Notes under the pieces: generated by a model | What the model was told of the DNA's origin: nothing | What the model saw: the letters and a program-made list of their open reading frames with translations, nothing else | Databases searched by the model: none | Position numbers and translations under genes: made by a program | Source of the DNA: Sporocytophaga myxococcoides | Lineage (GTDB): Bacteria; Bacteroidota; Bacteroidia; Cytophagales; Cytophagaceae | Direction of reading: 5' to 3' | Assembly: GCF_000775915.1 (NCBI RefSeq) | Contig: NZ_BBLT01000004.1 | Span: 372,001 to 436,000 of the forward strand | DNA: 64,000 bases | Shown: positions 37,156 to 45,880 of the stretch, one piece after another | Numbering within the stretch: the stretch's first letter is position 1 | How the letters are laid out: every line of letters starts with the position of its first letter

Positions 37156-37596
37156 TTAATTCACTTTTACCTTTTCATAACCAACCATATAGGTCTTTGG
37201 TGTCAACTTCTTCACGATCTCCTTTTTCTGCTTACCATTTTTATCAACCATCTGTATCTGATTGTAATCTTCTTCTGTCTTAATATCTACAATGATTTCA
37301 ACGTTTTCTTCCTTTGGTACGATTATGTATTGGTTTTCAACTTCAAGATCCGGTTTTATAGAAGCATGCTTGGAAGTAACGTACATAGTGTGTTTTACAT
37401 TTTCTATTCCTCCTTCAAGCTTTACTTTAATCTTGTTTTCTTTGTTCTTTTTCAAATATGTAATCAGGTTTTCCGAATCTCCCTCAACAAGGTAAATATT
37501 TGCTTTGGGAGCCAAACCTTCTTTAGGTCTGCTCTGAGCAGAAATATTCAGGGAAACAAAAGTTAATGCCAGAATAATTATTGTTCTTAATGCCAT
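37156..37596 (-). CDS. Small exported hypothetical protein
   Basis: Not recognised. The 146-aa protein has a signal peptide (MALRTIIILALTFVSLNISAQ) and a Lys/Glu-rich, beta-strand-like mature part (for example NKIKVKLEGGIENVKHTMYV and NVEIIVDIKTEEDYNQ). The strand pattern suggests a small Ig-like or GldM-C-like fold, but this is only an impression. It starts 52 bp downstream of the large membrane-anchored propeller protein on the same strand and may be cotranscribed with it. Confidence 0.6.
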   Translation of the reverse strand: MALRTIIILALTFVSLNISAQSRPKEGLAPKANIYLVEGDSENLITYLKKNKENKIKVKLEGGIENVKHTMYVTSKHASIKPDLEVENQYIIVPKEENVEIIVDIKTEEDYNQIQMVDKNGKQKKEIVKKLTPKTYMVGYEKVKVN

Positions 37597-37647
37597 GTAT
37601 ATTTATATAGATTGGTATATTAAATTTACAGAAATAATCCCGAAAGG

Positions 37648-40353
37648 TTATCTTATTCGGACTATCTCAATACTTTTTTTATTCACTTTAACTAAACTTC
37701 CCTCATTATATTTTTCCAGATAAACTGCGGTAGGCTTTTCCTGACTTTTAATCCATCCCTCGCCTAGAAATTTTCCATTTGGAGTAAACAAAATGCTTCT
37801 GCGATTTGTAAGATCGATTACAAGCCAGTAAGAAATATTAGCCGCTATTGAATGGATATATTTTATATCATACTTATCCAAGGGAAAATTTGTCTGAGTA
37901 AATAATGGACTGAGAGACATATCAAGAAAATCCAGACGATCTTTATCTTTCCTCACAATAGTATACGACTTAATTCTATCATCTGGATAAAGGGAAAATT
38001 TGCTTTCAGGACTTAACCGAAAAAGCTGAGTTCTCTTTGCTATTTTGCCCGTAAAATCTACTTTAACCAACTCTCCTTTTTCTGACAGGATCGAGATATA
38101 ACTATTACTTGCTGAAGAACTCTTTTCGATAAAAAACGGACTTGTTGTTGCATGCTCCAGCTTTATAGGGAAACCATCAATAAGCTGCCCTTTTCTATTG
38201 AACACATGCAACTTCCCCTTCCTTGACAAGGCTATGATGTAATCCTTATCAGCTACACGTACATGATATGGTCTGCCGACTAAACTATAATCAATTTTTT
38301 TAGGCTTCCATCCATCAAGTAGTTTTCCCTGAGTATCCAAAGCATAAATACTACCAGAATCGTCACCCGCAAAAATTCTGTAATTTTTGCTCCCATCATA
38401 ATCAATCAAAGCAAGGGAAGTAATATGTACTTTACCTGCAATAGCTAGTGGAAACCCTTTTATAACTTGACCATTAGCACTATTGATGGCATAAATTTTA
38501 TTTCTTACTGCAAAAACTATTTCATCTTTTCCTTTCTTGTCAATATTTCCCCAAACCGGTTCCGTACTTAATTTTCCCTCTACTTTAGCGCTCCATAACA
38601 AAGTACCAAACCTGGAAAACAGATGGGTATTAAATAGTGAATCCTGAACCAGAAAATGCTCCTCCAGTCCTGATATTACTCTTAATGGATAAGCCTCCGA
38701 AATAAGTCCCGTATTGAACTGTATAGTTTTATTGACAGCAAGCGACTTAGGAGTTTCTGTTGCGCCTGCTTTGCCCTTTTGAATAATATACCTGAATGAA
38801 AACTTTCCATCAGAGCCTATAGAAAAGCTTATACCAGTATAGGAAAGAGAAGCTGAGGATCTAGTCCAATTGTTTTTTATCTGTGTATCACGGATGCATT
38901 TACCCGCAAGGAATTCAGAACGGGCTGGATTTATATAGAGTGATACATTCGAAGGTTCTGTAAAAAACTTTATTCCTGGTGTCTTTTTCAGAACGTATCC
39001 GTTTTGAACCTGCTGCAGGTAAGTTTCCAATGCAGCCAGCTGGTTTCCAATCACAACAAAATTGCCATGGCTTGTAATGAAATATTCTTTAAAATCTGAA
39101 AATACCGGACCGAATAAATGAGTAAGAATATCCTTTTTATGTACGGCATAAATCTTCCTGTTCGGATTGGCAGAAGTAACAGAAGTAGAAGAATCAGCAA
39201 TGCTTCTGAAGGCCGTCATAAAATTGTTAGCATCAGAAGTTTTTATGATGGCATACTGAAATATTCTATCTGAAAATTCAGGCTCAACAATCACCCAAGC
39301 TACTTCATCTTTAATAAGCTGAACAGTTTTATTTAATTGTTGGAAGCTACCTCCATTCAATGATATTTCTTCGTTGATTTTATCATATTCAGCAAACCAG
39401 GAGGAAAAATCGGAAACGCTTAATCTGAAAATAGTTGAAGCATTTTCAGGAATTACAGATCCCATCGAAAACTTAACAGGAGTTTGATTTCTAAAAGTAT
39501 ATAGAAACTGTTTTTCCTCTGCTACAGTCTTACCGTTCAAAATCAATCCAGATCCTTCTTTTTCCCAGGTGACGCCTGAGTAAGATGCAAAACTTTCCAG
39601 TCCTTTAAGACCTTTAACATATTTGGGTGTGCAATAGAGTGATAAATATCCAGGCAGGTTCTTATGATTTATAAATATTTTTGTTGAAGTTTTAATCCCA
39701 TCAAAATCATTAGCCTTAGTCCAGTTGAGGTCTTTATTCCGTTCAAAATTTCTGATAACATCTTCGAGAAGGAATCCGGAAAAACTTCCAATAAAATACT
39801 CTTTATAAAATATAAACGAAAATTTTTTCCTCTCTCCCCTTCTACCTAAATCGTAAATCATGATATCATTGAAGAGCCGGTGATCTAGCGTTAAAGAAGC
39901 GTCCTGTTTGACAAGTTTTTCAAAATCGGCATGAGCTTTTTCTTTATCTCTTTTCAAATAGTAAATAAGATCTACATCACTTTTACCAGCAGCATTCAAA
40001 GATATGTACACCTTTTGTTTATCCGAAAAATTGATAAGGCTGTCCAGAAGTGGATCTTCATTTAAATGCGTGTATAGAAACTCAAGAAACGGAACCGAGG
40101 AAAACATGGAAGAAGAAGACCTGCATTCCTTCATTACTTCTGTAAGATCTTCAGATTCCATTAATACTACTGATGAAGGAGATAACAATTCATATACTGT
40201 ATTCTTTTCACTTTTATAAAATCTGAAAGCAATAAAGATGAGAAATATTCCTATAATAGAAATTCCTGCAGCAATTAAAGCATTTCTTTTTTCGCTAATA
40301 ATTTCTTTAATATTATTGATTATTTCCGATTTGCTTTTGGAAAGCATTTGCAT
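37648..40353 (-). CDS. Membrane-anchored protein with DUF3352-like and beta-propeller regions
   Basis: The 901-aa protein has one N-terminal transmembrane helix (about 25-46, NALIAAGISIIGIFLIFIAF), placing the rest in the periplasm. Residues about 50-530 form a long domain reminiscent of DUF3352 proteins (LLSPSSVVLMESEDLTEVM). From about 560 to 880 there are propeller-like blades with repeats of the style WGNIDKKGKDEIVFAVRNKI, IFAGDDSGSIYALDTQGKLL and LHVFNRKGQLIDGFPI (FG-GAP/PQQ-like). No catalytic motif is seen. A structural or protein-binding role in the envelope is likely; the function is unknown. Confidence 0.7.
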   Translation of the reverse strand: MQMLSKSKSEIINNIKEIISEKRNALIAAGISIIGIFLIFIAFRFYKSEKNTVYELLSPSSVVLMESEDLTEVMKECRSSSSMFSSVPFLEFLYTHLNEDPLLDSLINFSDKQKVYISLNAAGKSDVDLIYYLKRDKEKAHADFEKLVKQDASLTLDHRLFNDIMIYDLGRRGERKKFSFIFYKEYFIGSFSGFLLEDVIRNFERNKDLNWTKANDFDGIKTSTKIFINHKNLPGYLSLYCTPKYVKGLKGLESFASYSGVTWEKEGSGLILNGKTVAEEKQFLYTFRNQTPVKFSMGSVIPENASTIFRLSVSDFSSWFAEYDKINEEISLNGGSFQQLNKTVQLIKDEVAWVIVEPEFSDRIFQYAIIKTSDANNFMTAFRSIADSSTSVTSANPNRKIYAVHKKDILTHLFGPVFSDFKEYFITSHGNFVVIGNQLAALETYLQQVQNGYVLKKTPGIKFFTEPSNVSLYINPARSEFLAGKCIRDTQIKNNWTRSSASLSYTGISFSIGSDGKFSFRYIIQKGKAGATETPKSLAVNKTIQFNTGLISEAYPLRVISGLEEHFLVQDSLFNTHLFSRFGTLLWSAKVEGKLSTEPVWGNIDKKGKDEIVFAVRNKIYAINSANGQVIKGFPLAIAGKVHITSLALIDYDGSKNYRIFAGDDSGSIYALDTQGKLLDGWKPKKIDYSLVGRPYHVRVADKDYIIALSRKGKLHVFNRKGQLIDGFPIKLEHATTSPFFIEKSSSASNSYISILSEKGELVKVDFTGKIAKRTQLFRLSPESKFSLYPDDRIKSYTIVRKDKDRLDFLDMSLSPLFTQTNFPLDKYDIKYIHSIAANISYWLVIDLTNRRSILFTPNGKFLGEGWIKSQEKPTAVYLEKYNEGSLVKVNKKSIEIVRIR

Positions 40354-40402
40354 TATTTTTTTACAAAATTTATACTTTTATTTCAATTAGAAAAATTTAT
40401 TA

Positions 40403-40855
40403 ATGATTGCTGTTATTCAAAGAGTTAAACAGGCTTCCGTTACAATTGACAACACACTAAAATCCAGTATCGTCCAGGGACTTCTGGTTCTTTTAGGTAT
40501 TGCACATGAAGATACACAGGAAGATTCAGAATGGCTTACTAAAAAAATAATTAACCTGAGAATTTTTTCTGACAATGAAGGCAAAATGAATTTGTCTTTG
40601 AAAGATATCAATGGAGATCTGCTGGTTGTGAGTCAGTTTACCTTACATGCGAGTACTAAAAAAGGCAACAGACCTTCCTTTATTGATGCTGCAAGACCTG
40701 ATCAAGCAATTCCCATGTATGAACAATTTGTAAAACTTAGTGAAGTTGAACTCGGGAAAAAGGTTTTTACAGGTGAATTTGGTGCGGATATGCAGGTACA
40801 ACTCTTAAATGACGGACCTGTAACTATTATTATTGACACAAAAAATAAAAATTAA
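40403..40855 (+). CDS. dtd: D-aminoacyl-tRNA deacylase
   Basis: Frees D-amino acids (and glycine from mischarged tRNA-Ala) from tRNA, a cytosolic proofreading function. The 150-aa length fits exactly. It starts MIAVIQRVKQASVTIDN, has the SQFTLHA motif with the conserved Ser-Gln-x-Thr, and ends with NDGPVTIIID, which carries the Gly-Pro chirality gate. Its stop codon directly abuts the ATG of the next gene, so the two are translationally coupled. Confidence 0.96.
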   Translation: MIAVIQRVKQASVTIDNTLKSSIVQGLLVLLGIAHEDTQEDSEWLTKKIINLRIFSDNEGKMNLSLKDINGDLLVVSQFTLHASTKKGNRPSFIDAARPDQAIPMYEQFVKLSEVELGKKVFTGEFGADMQVQLLNDGPVTIIIDTKNKN

Positions 40856-41182
40856 ATGACTATCAAAGAAGCTCAGGAAGCTGTTGACCAGTGGATTAAA
40901 ACTACCGGAGTCCGCTACTTCAATGAATTGACTAATACCGCTATCTTAATGGAAGAGGTTGGAGAAGTTGCAAGGATCATGGCAAGAAGATATGGAGAAC
41001 AATCATTTAAAAAAGGTGAAGATGGCAAAGATCTTGGAGACGAATTCGCTGATGTTCTGTTCGTACTGATATGCCTCGCAAATCAGACAGGAGTAGATCT
41101 GACTGAAGCTCTGAATAAAAGTATGGCAAAGAAAAGTATCAGAGATAAAGACAGGCATAAGAATAATGAGAAGTTGTTTTAA
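40856..41182 (+). CDS. MazG-like nucleotide pyrophosphohydrolase
   Basis: Small (108 aa) all-alpha NTP pyrophosphohydrolase-type protein. The metal-binding EExxE occurs in LMEEVGEVARIM and the second motif in DLGDEFADVLFVLICLA (ExxD), both typical of MazG/iMazG. It probably hydrolyses non-canonical or excess (d)NTPs. Single-domain length resembles iMazG rather than full MazG. It begins at the base after the dtd stop codon. Confidence 0.9.
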   Translation: MTIKEAQEAVDQWIKTTGVRYFNELTNTAILMEEVGEVARIMARRYGEQSFKKGEDGKDLGDEFADVLFVLICLANQTGVDLTEALNKSMAKKSIRDKDRHKNNEKLF

Positions 41183-41187
41183 AAAAC

Positions 41188-41220
41188 TGATGCCATCACA
41201 AGAAGGGATGGCATCAATGA
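41188..41220. terminator. Terminator between convergent genes
   Basis: TGATGCCATC (41188-41197) pairs with GATGGCATCA (41207-41216). On the minus strand a TTTTTT follows, so it ends the dienelactone hydrolase transcript; an A-rich tract on the plus side makes it weaker there. Confidence 0.85.
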
Positions 41221-41241
41221 AAAAAATTAGAGTCTCTTTTT

Positions 41242-42012
41242 TCAAGCTCCGAAAACCTCTTTTAAGAAGACGATCAAAGCTTCCCAGGAACGCTTAGCAG
41301 CTTTTTCATTATAGGCTGCGCCCTTGGAGTTGTCGTTACCTGCTCGTTCTTCAGTAAAAGCATGGACAGCATTTCCATAGTAAACCATCTGCCAGTCTGC
41401 TTTACCATCACGCATTTCTTTTTGAAAGTTTTTAATTTCACTTTCTGGGACATAAGGATCATCAGCACCATGTAACACAAGTACTTTAGGCTTAATTAAT
41501 GCATTCGCACGAGATGTATCTTTTCCAAGTCCACCGTGAAAAGAAACTACTCCTGCTACCGGAAGCTCTCCCCTTGCTGCTTCCAGAGCCCCTGTGCCTC
41601 CAAAGCAATATCCCATTACAACAATCTTATCAGGATCTGCACCCAATTGTATCAGTTGTTGGAGTGCGGCTTTGATTCTGGATTGATAAATAGCAGGATT
41701 ATTTTTATAATATGAAGACATTTTCGCGGCTTCCTGTCTGTCTTTTGGTCTTGAGTTTTCACCATAAATATCGGCAGCAAGGGCATTATACCCCAACTTG
41801 CTCAACTTATCAGCAGAATGTTTTGCATGATCATCAAGTCCCATCCACGCATGGATTATAACCACACCAGGAACTTTTCCTTTCGAACCCTGTGCCTTTG
41901 CATAATATCCTTTTAAAGAAGCAGAGCCATCGGAATAAATAACATCTTTGCCCTGAGCAAAGGCAAGGTTTGTGAGCATAACAAACGCAATAATTATATT
42001 TAACAATTTCAT
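41242..42012 (-). CDS. Exported dienelactone-hydrolase-family protein
   Basis: Alpha/beta hydrolase of 256 aa with signal peptide (MKLLNIIIAFVMLTNLAFAQ). The catalytic triad is visible: Cys in GYCFGGTGALEAA (nucleophile elbow, about residue 134), Asp in LHGADDPYVPE and His in GNAVHAFTE. Dienelactone hydrolases cleave cyclic or other esters; substrate here is unknown and the exported location is shared by many Bacteroidota homologues. An insertion sequence ends only 8 bp upstream of its start codon, so it has lost its native upstream region. Confidence 0.9.
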   Translation of the reverse strand: MKLLNIIIAFVMLTNLAFAQGKDVIYSDGSASLKGYYAKAQGSKGKVPGVVIIHAWMGLDDHAKHSADKLSKLGYNALAADIYGENSRPKDRQEAAKMSSYYKNNPAIYQSRIKAALQQLIQLGADPDKIVVMGYCFGGTGALEAARGELPVAGVVSFHGGLGKDTSRANALIKPKVLVLHGADDPYVPESEIKNFQKEMRDGKADWQMVYYGNAVHAFTEERAGNDNSKGAAYNEKAAKRSWEALIVFLKEVFGA

Positions 42013-42016
42013 ATAA

Positions 42017-42020
42017 ATAA
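42017..42020. repeat. Target-site duplication ATAA, left copy
   Basis: ATAA directly before the left inverted repeat is repeated directly after the right one (43495-43498), a 4-bp duplication as expected for IS701-type elements. With such an AT-rich flank a chance match is possible. Confidence 0.6.
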
Positions 42021-42036
42021 CTCTACTTTGTCACAA
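42021..42036 (+). repeat. Left terminal inverted repeat of the IS
   Basis: CTCTACTTTGTCACAA; its exact reverse complement is at 43479-43494. Confidence 0.93.
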
Positions 42037-42084
42037 TAAAAATATAGATATTCAATAAGTTATAATATCTTTATAAAAAAAAAT

Positions 42085-42127
42085 AAGCGAAGGGTTTTTA
42101 ATTGACAAGAAAAACCACCCCTCGCTT
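42085..42127 (+). promoter_or_regulatory. Hairpin over the transposase start codon
   Basis: AAGCGA (42085-42090) pairs with TCGCTT (42122-42127) and GGTTTTT (42093-42099) with AAAAACC (42110-42116). The TTG start (42102-42104) is in the loop. On a transcript entering from outside the IS such a hairpin would hide the start and limit transposase synthesis, as is known for IS10 and IS50. Confidence 0.5.
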
Positions 42128-43478
42128 TTTAAAAGATAATAGCAAATATGACAAGAAAACTACATTTGCGCAAGGCCTTGAAGGCCGGCTAACGGCCTTT
42201 GTAGAATGTTTTAAGTCAGTATTCACCCTTTACAATAGTTCTTCAGATCAGATTTGTGATCAATATTTTAATGGCCTTTTTCTCTCTGAAAAAAGAAACT
42301 GTCAAAGTATAAGTGAGAAAGTTTCCTGCAATGAACAATCTTTAAATCATTTTATTTCTAATAGTCCCTGGGATTATAATCAACTTTTTTCTTTAATAGC
42401 CTCTAAATATACAAGCATACTTCCTTCAAGCTGGAAGAATGATTTATGCTTAGCAATTGATGAAAGTAGTTTTCCTAAAAAAGGTAACAAGTCTGTGGGT
42501 GTTTCACATCAGTATTGCGGACAGCTCGGAAAACTAGCCAATTGCCAAGTTGGAGTATTTGCTAGTCTCATCTGCAGAAATCTATACTGTCTTATTTTGG
42601 CTGTTCTCTTTTTACCGCAAAAGTGGATCGATATAAAAGAAACAGACATACCTGCTATAGATAAAACCTATAAGACTAAAATAGAAATAGCTCTGGAAAT
42701 TATAATCAGAGTAAAAACAGTTTTTAAAATTCCATTTAAGTGGGTTTGTTTTGATAGTTTTTACGGAAGAGACTCTAGTTTACTTTTTTCTTTACAGGAT
42801 CTCTCTATCACATTTGTGGCCGATATTCCTAATCACCATGCAGTATATTTAAAGCTCCCAAAAGTTTTACAACCTGTTAACAGTATTGGAAAGAGGGGAA
42901 GAAAATCAACCAGAAAAATAATTAAAGGTCGGTCGATAGTTGTTAATAAAATTGCCAGTCAAATCAAGGAAACCGATTACAGAGAAATTATATTGAGAAA
43001 GAACAATAATGGAAAAAATGTAAAAGCTAAGTTTTTCTCCTGCCCCGCAAATATTGTAAAGAAAGCTGATGGATCTGTAATGAATGTTATATTATTAATC
43101 CGTAAAGATGAGGACGGAACCATCAGGTATACTATAACTAATGCAATAAATGAATCATTGGAAAGGCTTGCCTTCATGCAGGCTCAAAGATATTTTATAG
43201 AAAGATCTTTTCAGGAAGCCAAACAGCAATTGGGGATGAATGAATATCAAATAAGAGGTTATAAAGGGTGGCATAGACACATGGCTATGACATCCTTGGC
43301 TTTATTATTTGTCCAAATAGAAAAACAACTCTATAGAAATGAAGGAATGCAACCTACTACTCCCATACTTTGCAAAAGTATTATTAAACTATTACCTCAA
43401 AAGGTTTTATCACTGCAAGATCTCTTAAACAAAGTATCAAAACCATTGAATAAAAATCGCAGAAAACTAATAACTTAG
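42102..43478 (+). CDS. IS701-like DDE transposase
   Basis: Full-length 458-aa transposase. The RNase-H-like catalytic Asp residues are in CLAIDESSFPKKGNKSVGVS (about residue 117) and WVCFDSFYGRD (about residue 214), and the Glu is in the YFIERSFQEAKQQLGMNEY stretch (about residue 370), which carries the YREK-like signature of IS4-related families. The start is taken as TTG at 42102; no in-frame ATG fits near the beginning. The frame is intact and the ends are perfect, so the element may be active or recently inserted. Confidence 0.92.
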   Translation: MTRKTTPRFLKDNSKYDKKTTFAQGLEGRLTAFVECFKSVFTLYNSSSDQICDQYFNGLFLSEKRNCQSISEKVSCNEQSLNHFISNSPWDYNQLFSLIASKYTSILPSSWKNDLCLAIDESSFPKKGNKSVGVSHQYCGQLGKLANCQVGVFASLICRNLYCLILAVLFLPQKWIDIKETDIPAIDKTYKTKIEIALEIIIRVKTVFKIPFKWVCFDSFYGRDSSLLFSLQDLSITFVADIPNHHAVYLKLPKVLQPVNSIGKRGRKSTRKIIKGRSIVVNKIASQIKETDYREIILRKNNNGKNVKAKFFSCPANIVKKADGSVMNVILLIRKDEDGTIRYTITNAINESLERLAFMQAQRYFIERSFQEAKQQLGMNEYQIRGYKGWHRHMAMTSLALLFVQIEKQLYRNEGMQPTTPILCKSIIKLLPQKVLSLQDLLNKVSKPLNKNRRKLIT

Positions 43479-43494
43479 TTGTGACAAAGTAGAG
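43479..43494 (-). repeat. Right terminal inverted repeat of the IS
   Basis: TTGTGACAAAGTAGAG, exact reverse complement of the left end; it begins at the base after the transposase stop codon. Confidence 0.93.
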
Positions 43495-43574
43495 ATAAAT
43501 ATGTTTATTTAAAATTATTTTGAGTAAGGCAAATAGCCGACATGGAAAGAATCCTATTGATATAAGTAAATAAA

Positions 43575-44852
43575 CTATCCTACAGCTATCTTTTGTTGGT
43601 TTCCTGTTGATTTCAATACATTCTTTTGTTTTTCTTCTACTTGTTTATTGACATAATAGATTGCAACCAAAGCAATAATCATTGCTACAGTAACTACATA
43701 ACCAAGTATATCGTAGTGAAGAATTTTTCCTACAGAAGTCTGAACAACTATGAGTCCGGCAATACCAGATCCTATTCCCCCTGAAATTTGCTGTACTGCA
43801 GAATTGATGCTCATAAAGGCACCTCTGTCATCAGGATTCGGAATTCCTGTCATCAGTGCGGAAGAAGATATGATGCGGGCAGTAATTCCGAAAAACATAA
43901 AGATATTTATAACAATTAATAACCACAAAGGTGTAACGCCAAGATGACAATAGATCAATAGGGTAACAATGCTTAATACTGTTCCAATAAAGAAAATATT
44001 AAACTTACCTAATACATCGCTGTATTTTCCGATAAAAGGACCTGCAATCATTGAAAATATCCCGGTAACACCGTAAAGTATCGGAAGATCTTCCTGCGAA
44101 ATCCCAAGATTATTAGTAGTAAAAGCACTGGCAAAAGGCATAATCATAAAGCCTCCTGTTGCCAGCAATGTAGTTGATGCAAAGGCTTTCAGATAAGGGA
44201 TATTGGAAAAAGTTTTTGCAAGAAGGTATAATGCATTTCGGTCTGATTTGATTTTCAGGTGCTCATTAACAGGTTTCATATATGTAAAAAGAATTACACC
44301 AATTATAACGCCCAGTCCTGCAATCATCCAGAAAGGAGCATGCCAGTTCAGATGGTTGGCCAGATAAAGACCGACAGGTATACCTAATACCTGACTTACT
44401 GAAAATGCCATTTGCACAAATCCCATTACTCTCCCTCTTACTTCCATTTTAAATAAGTCTGTGATAATCGCAAAGCCTATTGATGATAAAACCCCGCCGA
44501 ATAATCCAGTGACGATGCGAGCAATGAGCAGTGAAAGAAAGTCTGTAGCCAAAGCACAAAAAACAGTACCCACGATAAAGCCGATATAAAAAAACATCAG
44601 CATTTTTTTTCTGTCATATTTATCTGCAAAACCAGCAGCCATGATTCCTGCAATACCTGCGCTAATAGCATAACCGGAAACAACCAGACCAAACTGAGAT
44701 GTTTTCATATTAAGTTCTTTTAACAGTATTACTCCAAGTGGAGATAAAACCATAAAATCAAGAATAACTGTAAACTGCAGAATCGCCAGCATAGCAATCA
44801 TGAAGACCTGATATCCTGTGAAGAGTTTTTCCTTATGAATTGTAGTTGTCAT
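43575..44852 (-). CDS. MFS efflux transporter (DHA1-like)
   Basis: Inner-membrane major facilitator transporter of 425 aa with 12 predicted helices. The cytosolic loop GFADKYDRKKMLMFFYIGF between helices 2 and 3 is the classic MFS motif A, and the N-terminal QFTVILDFMVLSPLGVILL is typical of drug-proton antiporters. I start at 44852 (MTTTIHKEKLFTGY), 8 bp after the stop of the small upstream gene; the upstream Met at 44882 would overlap that gene. It forms a minus-strand operon with an HMA-like protein and a TetR regulator, the usual arrangement for inducible drug or solute efflux. Confidence 0.88.
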   Translation of the reverse strand: MTTTIHKEKLFTGYQVFMIAMLAILQFTVILDFMVLSPLGVILLKELNMKTSQFGLVVSGYAISAGIAGIMAAGFADKYDRKKMLMFFYIGFIVGTVFCALATDFLSLLIARIVTGLFGGVLSSIGFAIITDLFKMEVRGRVMGFVQMAFSVSQVLGIPVGLYLANHLNWHAPFWMIAGLGVIIGVILFTYMKPVNEHLKIKSDRNALYLLAKTFSNIPYLKAFASTTLLATGGFMIMPFASAFTTNNLGISQEDLPILYGVTGIFSMIAGPFIGKYSDVLGKFNIFFIGTVLSIVTLLIYCHLGVTPLWLLIVINIFMFFGITARIISSSALMTGIPNPDDRGAFMSINSAVQQISGGIGSGIAGLIVVQTSVGKILHYDILGYVVTVAMIIALVAIYYVNKQVEEKQKNVLKSTGNQQKIAVG

Positions 44853-44860
44853 TTTTTTAT

Positions 44861-45088
44861 TTAATCCAAAAGCTCCTCGCAAAAGAAGCCCGCTTCGTTA
44901 ATTATCTTAATTATTGTTTTTATATCAATTGTAGAAGATTCCAGTCTAAGTACTTTATCATGATCTTCCAGATCTACACTCCATGTAGAAATTTCTGTTA
45001 CATTACTGAAGAGAGGTTCGATCAGCTTCAGGTCTTTCTTATAATTGATATTAGTCTTGAAGACCAGCACTGTAGTATTTGTTTCCAT
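44861..45088 (-). CDS. Small HMA-fold-like protein lacking the CxxC motif
   Basis: A 75-aa protein between the TetR and MFS genes. The strand-helix-strand order (METNTTVLVFKTNI, KLIEPLFSNV, ISTWSVDLEDHDKVLRLES, IIKIINEAGF) has the ferredoxin-like look of heavy-metal-associated domains: the pattern covalent to W-S-V-D-L-E-D and D-x-x-x-I-I-x-x-I-x-x-A-G-F fits. The metal-binding CxxC is absent, so metal binding is not expected. Conserved spacing with its neighbours (8 bp to the MFS gene) argues that it is real. Role unknown, maybe modulating the transporter. Confidence 0.65.
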   Translation of the reverse strand: METNTTVLVFKTNINYKKDLKLIEPLFSNVTEISTWSVDLEDHDKVLRLESSTIDIKTIIKIINEAGFFCEELLD

Positions 45089-45135
45089 AGTGATCTTATT
45101 TAAAATAAACTTTTCATTTTGCCAACAGTAAAAAA

Positions 45136-45726
45136 TTATGGCTTTAAAGCTTTTAGAACTAACTGGAGCGTCTGCATCATCAACTCATCGGTCAGGTGAA
45201 ATTCTTTATTGGCATAGCTATGACCTTGAGAGTGAAATTTGATTAATTGATATAAAGGGCCGAATGCCACAGACCAATAAGCTTCAAAAGGTAATTCAAT
45301 TAATTCATTGTTTTTAATGGCATTCCGTGTAAATTTTCTCATTACATCTCTGAAATGCTCTTTATTAGCTTCCACAAAGCGCTCATAATACTGGGAATGT
45401 TTGATCTGTTCCACAAAAAGCATTTCTGTTGGATTTTCTGTAAAAAATCTGGCTCTGTTTCTCCACTGTAATTTCATCCCCTCTTCAAAACTCATTTCCG
45501 GGTCGAAATTTTCAAGACTTGTACAGGTTAGCTTTTCACTGGCATACAAAGCAAGTTGGATGATCAGGTCTTCTCTATCTTTGTAGTAAATGTAAATTGT
45601 AGCAGGAGATACACCAGCAGCTCTGGCTAGCTTTTGCATACTGAGCCCGTCCAGCCCTTCCTTCACAATCATCTCGACAGCCTTCTGCCTGATTGCTATT
45701 TCCTTATTTTCGTCTCTAGCTCTCAT
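45136..45726 (-). CDS. TetR/AcrR-family repressor
   Basis: Ligand-responsive repressor of 196 aa. The N-terminal helix-turn-helix is plain (about 10-55: MIVKEGLDGLSMQKLARAAG, then VSPATIYIYYKDREDLI), followed by a helical ligand-binding domain (about 70-190) that is not conserved enough to name an inducer. It leads the operon with the HMA-like and MFS genes and has a palindrome in its own promoter, so it most likely represses the whole operon, including itself. Confidence 0.92.
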   Translation of the reverse strand: MRARDENKEIAIRQKAVEMIVKEGLDGLSMQKLARAAGVSPATIYIYYKDREDLIIQLALYASEKLTCTSLENFDPEMSFEEGMKLQWRNRARFFTENPTEMLFVEQIKHSQYYERFVEANKEHFRDVMRKFTRNAIKNNELIELPFEAYWSVAFGPLYQLIKFHSQGHSYANKEFHLTDELMMQTLQLVLKALKP

Positions 45727-45742
45727 TTCTGATACTAGTTGG

Positions 45743-45766
45743 CAAATATAAATGAATGTTCATTCA
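45743..45766 (-). promoter_or_regulatory. TetR operon promoter with overlapping operator
   Basis: On the minus strand TATATTTG (45743-45750) matches the -7 consensus TAnnTTTG exactly. Next to it TGAATG-N2-CATTCA (45753-45766) is an inverted repeat typical of AcrR/TetR operators. The operator sits between the -33 and -7 regions, so binding would block RNA polymerase. Confidence 0.65.
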
Positions 45767-45880
45767 CTTAATAAACATATAAAGAACTTAATTTCAATCA
45801 CCCCATAAACTACCTAATTTTCATTAATTTAAAATCATAAAACGAACTAAATCGTATTTCTAAATTTTTGAATTAAAATT

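Larger units (their letters stand above)
42021..43494 (+). mobile_element. Complete IS701-like insertion sequence (1474 bp)
   Basis: The element has perfect 16-bp terminal inverted repeats, CTCTACTTTGTCACAA at 42021-42036 and its reverse complement at 43479-43494, a single intact DDE transposase gene, and flanking ATAA target duplications. It sits between the MFS transporter gene and the dienelactone hydrolase gene, which are on the opposite strand to the transposase. Confidence 0.9.
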
